From Spirochaetaceae bacterium (lineage in GTDB: Bacteria > Spirochaetota > Spirochaetia > Treponematales > Breznakiellaceae), in NCBI GenBank assembly GCA_031278935.1, contig JAITJK010000204.1, positions 1-11,562 on the forward strand: DNA of 11,562 bases, read 5' to 3'. Position 1 is the stretch's first letter, and the number at the start of each line of letters is the position of its first letter. A model generated the notes under the pieces. The model was not told the origin of the DNA and ran no database searches. It worked only from the letters and a program-made list of their open reading frames with translations. Positions 6,394-11,562 of this stretch are shown in pieces. Made by a program: the position numbers and the translations under genes.

Positions 6394-6395
6394 GT

Positions 6396-7379
6396 ATGTG
6401 CGCTCCTTCCGATAGGGGGGATCCCCCTGAAGAGCCCCTGGGATTTGCGGAAAAACCGACTCTCCGACGGCTGCTGGTAACGCTCTTATGTCTCTTTACC
6501 GGGGCATTAGGGCTCAGTACGGTTTTCTTTATCCGTACGGTGTTCTTGCCTGAGCCGGTACAGGCCACGCCCGCAGGGTCACTTCCGGCAACACGGGAGG
6601 AGGCTCCCCGATCTCACGAGGCCCCGGAGGCCCCTCCTTTCAAGGAAGACGGGGTGGACCAGGATGCCGCCGCCCCTGCGGTGGAAGAGGGCCTCCCCGT
6701 AAAGTCCCAGGGACGCTTGGCCTTTGTCATTGACGACGCGGGAAATAACCTAGATGAACTTGAGCCTTTTTTGCGGTTTCCCGGCCCCCTAACCATCGCG
6801 GTCTTGCCGGGGCTTCCCTGCTCCGGGGAAACCGCCCGGCGGGTCCAGGCCGCAGGAAAAGAACTCTTTCTCCATCAGCCCATGGAAGCCCTGGGCGGGC
6901 AGTATCCGGGGCCTGGAGCCATTTACACGGGGATGAGCGCGGAAACCATCCGGACGATGGTAGAAGCGAATCTTGCGGAACTCGGCGCGGTAGTGGGGAT
7001 GAATAACCACCAGGGTTCCAAGACGACCCAGGATCATAAAGCTATGGAAATCATCCTCTCCCTCTGCCGGGATCGAGGGCTCTATTTCCTTGATTCCCGC
7101 ACCATCGCCGGTACGGTCGCGCCGGAAGTGGCCCGGCGCCTGGGGATTCCCATAGGGGAACGGGACGTATTCATTGACAATACCCCGGAGAAGGCCGCCA
7201 TGCGCCAATGGATAGAGACTGCCCAGGGTAAGGCCAGGCGAAGCGGTTCAGCCATCCTCATCGGGCATGCCTGGTCCCCGGCGCTGGCGGAGTTGCTGCA
7301 GGAGATCTACCCCTCCCTTATCGAACAGGGCTATTCCCTGACCACTGTCTCAGGGCTCATCGCCTTGCCCAGGCCCTAA
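6396..7379 (+). CDS. divergent polysaccharide deacetylase (YibQ/DUF610 family), membrane-anchored
   Basis: A 327-residue protein. Residues about 24-47 (RRLLVTLLCLFTGALGLSTV...) form one transmembrane segment after a short positively charged region, giving a predicted N-in anchor. Residues about 50-105 are a Pro/Glu/Ala-rich linker. The rest is a divergent polysaccharide deacetylase domain: VIDDAG (111-116), HQPME (160-164), MNNHQGS (202-208) and FLDSRT (231-236) are the conserved motifs, with Asp113/Asp114 and His205 as likely catalytic or metal-binding residues. The family belongs to the carbohydrate esterase 4-like fold and is thought to act on envelope glycans, though its substrate is poorly known. 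The linker would place the domain in the periplasm. No good ribosome binding site precedes ATG 6396, and no other ATG, GTG or TTG in frame precedes the membrane segment. tsaD follows after 23 bases. Confidence 0.85.
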   Translation: MCAPSDRGDPPEEPLGFAEKPTLRRLLVTLLCLFTGALGLSTVFFIRTVFLPEPVQATPAGSLPATREEAPRSHEAPEAPPFKEDGVDQDAAAPAVEEGLPVKSQGRLAFVIDDAGNNLDELEPFLRFPGPLTIAVLPGLPCSGETARRVQAAGKELFLHQPMEALGGQYPGPGAIYTGMSAETIRTMVEANLAELGAVVGMNNHQGSKTTQDHKAMEIILSLCRDRGLYFLDSRTIAGTVAPEVARRLGIPIGERDVFIDNTPEKAAMRQWIETAQGKARRSGSAILIGHAWSPALAELLQEIYPSLIEQGYSLTTVSGLIALPRP

Positions 7380-7402
7380 GCCTTAGGGTATGCTGGAGGG
7401 TC

Positions 7403-8419
7403 ATGAAAATCCTTGGTATTGAATCGTCCTGTGATGAATGCGCCGCAGCGGTGGTGGAAGACGGACGCTGGATCCGTTCCAATGTGGTGGCCACCCAGAT
7501 TCCCCTGCACGCCCGGTACAAGGGGGTGGTTCCGGAGATTGCAAGTCGCACCCATACGGAGTGGATTTACGCAGTGGTGCAGGAGGCCCTGGGTAAAGCC
7601 GGTGTGGCCCCTTCGGACCTGGATGGTGTGGGCGTAACCGCCCGACCCGGGCTTTTGGGGTCTCTGTTGGTGGGTCTTTCTTTTGCCAAGGCCTTTGCCT
7701 GGGCCCAAGGGCTTCCCTTTATCGCGGTGGACCACCTTTTGGCCCACCTCTACGCCGCTCAGTTGTCTGAATCTGCGGACGACCTAAGCGCACCCCCGGG
7801 CTACCCTTTTCTGGGCCTTTTGGTTTCCGGGGGGCACAGCCTTATCTGCCGAGTAGACGCCTTTGACGTGATTAAGGTTTTGGGAAGCACCCTGGACGAC
7901 GCCGTTGGAGAGGCCTTTGATAAGGTGGCCGCTTACTACGACTTGGGATATCCCGGCGGGGTAGCCATAGACACCCTCGCGCGGACCGGGGACCCTTCGG
8001 CCTTTGCCTTCCCCTTGCCCAAGCTGAAGGGCGAGCATCCGTATGATCTTTCCTATTCAGGGCTTAAGAGCGCGGTTATCAATCAACTGGGACAGTTTCA
8101 GAAGAATCCGGCCCTTCCGGTACGGAACGAGGACATTGCCGCGTCTTTTCAGAAAACCGCAGTGGATATGCTTCTTCGCAGCCTATTTCGGGCCGCTGCG
8201 GACACGGGTCTTCGCACCATAGTGGCCGGTGGCGGGGTGGCGGCCAACTCCTATCTTCGCAAGCGGCTTGAGGAACGCCGGGACCTCCAGGCCATCTTTC
8301 CCCCACCGTCTCTCTGCGGCGACAACGGCGCCATGATCGCCGGCCTCAGCTATCCCTACCTCATCCGGGGAGACCGTTCCCCCCTCACCACCCAAGCCAC
8401 TTGCCGCCACCTGCCCTAA
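7403..8419 (+). CDS. tsaD: tRNA N6-adenosine threonylcarbamoyltransferase TsaD
   Basis: A 338-residue protein of the usual length for bacterial TsaD (formerly Gcp/YgjD). It transfers the threonylcarbamoyl group from TC-AMP to A37 of ANN-decoding tRNAs, working with TsaB and TsaE in the cytoplasm. It has the ASKHA-type N-terminus (GIESSCDECAAAVV), GVVPEIASRTHTE, the metal-binding HxxxH pair His111 and His115 (DHLLAH), VSGGHS at 141-146, DDAVGEAFDKVA, YSGLKSAV and GGGVAANSYLR, ending with the CGDNGAMIA motif. ESSCDEC, rather than the commoner ETSCDET, is a pattern I associate with treponemal homologues. GGAGG (7395-7399) lies only 3 bases before the ATG but is the obvious binding site. Probably co-transcribed with the deacetylase gene. 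TsaB and TsaE are not in the window. Confidence 0.96.
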   Translation: MKILGIESSCDECAAAVVEDGRWIRSNVVATQIPLHARYKGVVPEIASRTHTEWIYAVVQEALGKAGVAPSDLDGVGVTARPGLLGSLLVGLSFAKAFAWAQGLPFIAVDHLLAHLYAAQLSESADDLSAPPGYPFLGLLVSGGHSLICRVDAFDVIKVLGSTLDDAVGEAFDKVAAYYDLGYPGGVAIDTLARTGDPSAFAFPLPKLKGEHPYDLSYSGLKSAVINQLGQFQKNPALPVRNEDIAASFQKTAVDMLLRSLFRAAADTGLRTIVAGGGVAANSYLRKRLEERRDLQAIFPPPSLCGDNGAMIAGLSYPYLIRGDRSPLTTQATCRHLP

Positions 8420-8481
8420 TTGACTAAACCAAATGAAATAGGCACACTCTATGAAAAAAAGGCGTTTTGTATGGAGGTTAT

Positions 8482-9570
8482 ATGCCGTATGGTCGTAGTT
8501 ATATAAGTATCGTTATGTTTCTATTGGTTTCTTTTTTGGTATACGGGGCGCCGAAAAAGGAAATTCCCCCAGAATCCCGGGACGCGGAAAGAGCGCAACA
8601 GCTTTTTACCGATTCTGTGGGCCGACGGGTGGCCTTGCCCAAAACCATCACCCGGATCGTTCCCTCAGGCGCCCTGGCCCAAATGTTCCTCTTGGCCATT
8701 GCTCCGGACAAGGTGTGCGCCATCTCTTCTCCCTATGACCGTGCGCAGGCGGCGTTTATTCCCTCCGCTTTTACGGAATTGCCGGTAGTAGGGCAGTTTT
8801 ACGGAGCGGCCAACCTTAATCCCGAAGAGATCGCCCGGATCGGGCCGGATGTAGTCATTGACATCGGGGAACCTAAGGACGCCATTGCCCAAGATATGGA
8901 CGCCATTACCGCTTCCATCGGCATTCCGACGATTCATATCACCGCCACCTTGCAGAGTACCCCAGGGGCCTTCCGTACCCTGGGAACGCTGCTGGACCGG
9001 GAAACGCAGGGGGAGGCCCTGGCCCGATTCTGCGAAAAGACCTTAGCTGCGGCGGAAGCAATAGCGCGGCAGGCGGGAAATACCAAGAAATCCGTGCTTT
9101 ACTGCCTGGGAAGCTCAGGACTTAACGTACTCGCCCAGGGGACCTTTCATACGGAAGTTCTGGATTGGATGGCGGATAATCGGGCGACGGTGGACAATCC
9201 TTCGTCCCGGGGAAGCGGGAACGAGACGAACCTGGAGCAGATTCTCCTTTGGGACCCGGAGGTGATCCTCTTTGGTCCGGGCAGTATCTACGCCTCCGCA
9301 GCCCAGGACCCGACTTGGCGGGAACTAAAAGCCATTCAGCAAGGCACGTATTATGAGGTCCCCTGGGGCCCCTATAACTGGATGGGAAGCCCTCCCGCGA
9401 TCAATCGCTACCTGGGTATGTTGTGGCTGGGGGCGATCCTCTACCCGGAATATGCCGCGTACGATCTATACGAGGAAACCGCAGAATACTACCGGTTGTT
9501 CTACGGTTACGAACTTTCCCCAGAGCGTTTTAAAGCCCTCACCCGCACAGCGCTCCCGGGCCCGCGTTAA
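8482..9570 (+). CDS. ABC transporter substrate-binding protein (Fe-siderophore/haem/cobalamin class)
   Basis: A 362-residue periplasmic binding protein of the TroA/BtuF-like class III fold. Residues 1-22 (MPYGRSYISIVMFLLVSFLVYG) form a signal peptide, with a plausible signal peptidase I site before APKK. No lipobox cysteine is present. The mature part starts with the usual TDSVGRRVALPKTITRIV motif, and the first lobe ends around NPEEIARIGPDVVIDIG. The C-terminal NWMGSPPAINRYLGMLWLGAILYPE...YRLFYGYELS pattern is typical of the iron-complex branch. It would deliver its ligand to the FecCD permease encoded next. I chose ATG 8482 because GGAGG (8473-8477) is 4 bases upstream; TTG 8467 would add five residues and lack a binding site. 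The stop TAA shares its last A with the permease ATG, so translation is probably coupled. The ligand cannot be told from sequence; iron-siderophore, haem and cobalamin are all possible. Confidence 0.9.
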   Translation: MPYGRSYISIVMFLLVSFLVYGAPKKEIPPESRDAERAQQLFTDSVGRRVALPKTITRIVPSGALAQMFLLAIAPDKVCAISSPYDRAQAAFIPSAFTELPVVGQFYGAANLNPEEIARIGPDVVIDIGEPKDAIAQDMDAITASIGIPTIHITATLQSTPGAFRTLGTLLDRETQGEALARFCEKTLAAAEAIARQAGNTKKSVLYCLGSSGLNVLAQGTFHTEVLDWMADNRATVDNPSSRGSGNETNLEQILLWDPEVILFGPGSIYASAAQDPTWRELKAIQQGTYYEVPWGPYNWMGSPPAINRYLGMLWLGAILYPEYAAYDLYEETAEYYRLFYGYELSPERFKALTRTALPGPR

Positions 9571-10586
9571 TGCCGGAGCGCGCCCCCCGCCTCGGCGCTT
9601 GGAGGGTTCCCGGGATCCTGGGACTCCTAGGGATTCTCTTGGCCACGGCGCTGCTCATCTCCTTTTCCCTGGGGCGCTATCCCATTCCCCTTAGGGCCCT
9701 TATCGCCCGGCTCGGTGGAGTGCCTTTTGCTTCGCCTCGGATGGAAGCGGTCTTCTTCTCCGTGCGAGCTCCCCGGATCATCCTCTCCTGCCTGGTGGGA
9801 ACCTCCCTGGCCGCAGCGGGGGTGAGCTACCAGGGGGTGTTTCAAAATCCCCTGGCTGCCCCGGATATTCTGGGGGCTTCCAGCGGCGCAGCCACCGGGG
9901 CAAGCCTGGCGATCCTGCTCAGACTGCCGGGCTATTGCGTCCCCCTCTTTGCCTTCTGCGGGAGCCTTAGCACCATAGCCTTGGTGCTGATCATCGGAAA
10001 CCGGACCCAGGGGAAAAGGACGGTGGGCCTCATTCTGGCGGGCCTCATGGTGTCTTCCCTGCATAGTGCGGCCAATGCCTTTATCAAGCTGGTGGCGGAC
10101 CCGAACAAGGTACTGCCGGAGATCGTGTACTGGCTCATGGGCTCCCTGGCCAAGACCAAGCCCCAGGACCTGGGCCTGGTACTTATCCCCATGACCCTGG
10201 GTCTCATCCCCCTCTTCATCTTCCGGTGGCGGATTAACCTGCTTACTTTGAGCGAAGAGGAAGCCCAGTCTATGGGTGTACCGGTCCGGACCCTGCGGAC
10301 GGTGGTTATCCTCTGTTCGACCCTGGTTACAGCCTCAGCGGTCTCGGTGAGCGGCATCATTGGCTGGGCCGGGCTGGTGATTCCCCACGTCGCCCGGCGG
10401 CTGGTGGGAAATAACTACCAGGCCCTTATGCCTGTGTCCATGCTTTTCGGGGCCCTATTCCTCCTCACCATGGATAATGTTTCCCGAAACCTTTTTGCCA
10501 CAGAGATTCCCTTGGGGCTGCTTACCTCCCTGGTGGGGGGGCCCTTCTTTCTCTGGCTCATCACCCGTAAAAGAGCACCCTGGTGA
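9570..10586 (+). CDS. FecCD-family ABC transporter permease
   Basis: A 338-residue integral membrane protein of the FecCD/BtuC/FhuB family. A hydrophobic segment follows at residues 14-35, and 9-10 membrane spans are expected along the length. The conserved family blocks are present: RAPRIILSCLVGTSLAAAGVSYQGVFQNPLAAPDILGASSGA early, GRRTVGL-like and MGSL segments in the middle, and GIIGWAGLVIPHVARRLVG near the C-terminus, which contains the coupling region that contacts the ATPase. It would function as a homodimer with two ATPase subunits. ATG 9570 overlaps the upstream stop by one base (TAATG), and the downstream GTG overlaps its own stop by four bases (GTGA), so the three genes form one tightly coupled unit. 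The order binding protein-permease-ATPase is standard for iron and cobalamin importers. Confidence 0.93.
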   Translation: MPERAPRLGAWRVPGILGLLGILLATALLISFSLGRYPIPLRALIARLGGVPFASPRMEAVFFSVRAPRIILSCLVGTSLAAAGVSYQGVFQNPLAAPDILGASSGAATGASLAILLRLPGYCVPLFAFCGSLSTIALVLIIGNRTQGKRTVGLILAGLMVSSLHSAANAFIKLVADPNKVLPEIVYWLMGSLAKTKPQDLGLVLIPMTLGLIPLFIFRWRINLLTLSEEEAQSMGVPVRTLRTVVILCSTLVTASAVSVSGIIGWAGLVIPHVARRLVGNNYQALMPVSMLFGALFLLTMDNVSRNLFATEIPLGLLTSLVGGPFFLWLITRKRAPW

Positions 10587-11365
10587 GTGCAGGCCCCCTG
10601 CTGGAGGCGAGGGGGCTCGGTTTTGCCTATGGTGAGCGGGTCGTTCTCTCGGATATTGCTGTTTCTCTGCATAGGGAAGAACTTTTAGGGATCCTGGGCC
10701 CCAATGGGGCGGGGAAGAGTACCCTGTTTCGCTGCATTCTCGGTCTTGAAAGGGGGTATACCGGGGTGGCGCTGCTGGAAGGGGAGGACCTTAGACAGAA
10801 GAGCCCCCCGGTCATCGCCCGGACCATCGCCTATGTGCCCCAAAGGCACCATCCGTCTTTTAACTATTCCGTCATGGATATGGTACTCATGGGCACCGCC
10901 GCCCAGGGGCCGATCTGGGCTGGCCCCCAGGTCCAGCAGCGGCGCCATGCCTGCTCCGCCCTGGAACGCCTCGGGATTGCGGGTCTACGGGATAGGGACT
11001 TTATTCGTTTGAGCGGCGGGGAGCAGCAGTTGGTACTGATTGCCCGGGCCTTGGCTCAACAGGCCCGGATACTGGTCCTAGATGAACCCACGGCCAACCT
11101 GGATTACGGCAACCAGATCCGGGTTCTTCGGGAGATCAAGGCCCTGAGCCGTCAAGGGTACGGGATTATGCTCAGTACCCACAATCCGGACCAGGCTCTG
11201 CTGTTTACCCACCGGATAGCGGCTCTGCACCAGGGGCGCATAGTGGCACAAGGCCCGCCGGCGCAAGTCCTCACTGCGGAACTTATCCACACCCTCTACC
11301 AGGTGGAGGTGGAGCTGTGCCGGGACAAAACCTTCGGCCTCCACGTCACTCCCAAAGGGGTTTAA
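10583..11365 (+). CDS. iron-complex/cobalamin-type ABC transporter ATPase (FepC/FhuC-like)
   Basis: A 260-residue ABC ATPase completing the importer. Walker A GPNGAGKST is at 39-47, the Q-loop is in AYVPQRH (about 91-97), signature LSGGEQ at 143-148, Walker B ILVLDEP ends with Asp167 and Glu168, the D-loop follows as TANLDYG, and the switch histidine is His200 (STHNPDQ). All catalytic residues are intact. The start is GTG 10583, inside the permease stop (GTGA overlap); there is no separate ribosome binding site, which is consistent with translational coupling. The 3' end lies 10 bases from the end of a convergent minus-strand gene, with no terminator visible in between. The ligand is unknown for the same reasons as the binding protein. 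Confidence 0.94.
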   Translation: MSAGPLLEARGLGFAYGERVVLSDIAVSLHREELLGILGPNGAGKSTLFRCILGLERGYTGVALLEGEDLRQKSPPVIARTIAYVPQRHHPSFNYSVMDMVLMGTAAQGPIWAGPQVQQRRHACSALERLGIAGLRDRDFIRLSGGEQQLVLIARALAQQARILVLDEPTANLDYGNQIRVLREIKALSRQGYGIMLSTHNPDQALLFTHRIAALHQGRIVAQGPPAQVLTAELIHTLYQVEVELCRDKTFGLHVTPKGV

Positions 11366-11375
11366 AGCTCGCCAT

Positions 11376-11562
11376 CTACCGTAGAGGCATTTTTGGGGGC
11401 CGCGGGGCTGAAAAATACGAGGGCAGGTGGTTCAAGGCGATGCCGAGACAGGTGGCTACACCCCGTTCCAGGCCGGGAATGCGTTTGTGGATAGGGGTGT
11501 TGACGACCCGGACCTTGCCGTTAGGGAATTGTAGCGCCAGGGCTGTGGATCCCCCGCCGTCC
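11376..11562 (-). CDS. phosphodiester glycosidase family protein (NAGPA/DUF2233), C-terminal fragment
   Basis: The minus strand is open from the window edge to a TAG at 11376-11378, giving the last 61 residues of a protein whose start lies beyond the window. It begins DGGGSTALALQFPNGKVRVVN and continues through TPIHKRIPGLERGVATCLGIAL to a proline-rich end. The DGGGS motif followed by a short strand, a variable arginine-rich loop and a V(A/S)xxLGI end is the characteristic C-terminus of the NAGPA/DUF2233 family. This family includes the mammalian uncovering enzyme that removes GlcNAc from phosphodiester-linked glycans; bacterial members are linked to exopolysaccharide or wall glycan processing. 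Because the N-terminus is missing, I cannot say whether it has a signal peptide. It converges on the importer operon with a 10-base gap. Confidence 0.75.
   Translation of the reverse strand, partial: DGGGSTALALQFPNGKVRVVNTPIHKRIPGLERGVATCLGIALNHLPSYFSAPRPPKMPLR

Noticed and set aside
8420..8455. Promoter for the importer operon (TTGACT at 8420-8425)
   Set aside because: No -10 hexamer at 16-18 bases; the nearest candidate is 24 bases away. A clear Fur box or cobalamin riboswitch is also absent in the 62-base gap.

Overview
The window looks like chromosomal DNA from a spirochaete, most plausibly a Treponema of moderately high G+C such as the termite-gut species. This is inferred from the character of the proteins: a short Smc, a TsaD that begins with an ESSCDEC motif, and a transposase-like protein of a kind I associate with those genomes. 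No rRNA or other taxonomic marker is present, so the genus is not proven. Protein functions are recognised from motifs read by eye; no search was run.

Left part (1-2113): a degenerate REP-associated/IS200-like transposase homologue (51-506), then a promoter-like site (596-624), then two closely spaced genes: a LUD-domain protein (695-1330) and a KduD-type 2-dehydro-3-deoxy-D-gluconate 5-dehydrogenase (1346-2113). A 300-base intergenic stretch follows, holding a short tandem repeat, an imperfect stem-loop and an extended -10 element.

Centre (2428-6335): smc, encoding a 998-residue chromosome-condensation ATPase with intact head motifs but no recognisable canonical hinge. A 236-base gap then separates it from a minus-strand HAD-family phosphatase/phosphomutase (5661-6335).

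Right of centre (6396-8419): divergent from the HAD gene runs a membrane-anchored divergent polysaccharide deacetylase (YibQ/DUF610 type) followed after 23 bases by tsaD, the tRNA t6A transferase.

Right part (8482-11365): a compact three-gene importer operon of the iron-siderophore/haem/cobalamin class (binding protein, FecCD permease, ATPase), with stop/start overlaps at both junctions. Only 10 bases beyond it, convergent on the minus strand, lies the C-terminal end of a phosphodiester glycosidase (NAGPA/DUF2233) gene that runs out of the window.

Most of this is ordinary housekeeping and uptake content. The points most worth a second look are the apparently hinge-less Smc, the transposase-like protein that keeps its tyrosine region but lacks both histidines of the HUH motif, a 15-base repeat placed just after the stop codons of two unrelated genes, and an inverted repeat over the promoter region between the HAD and deacetylase genes. 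I found no CRISPR array, tRNA, rRNA, defence system or complete mobile element.
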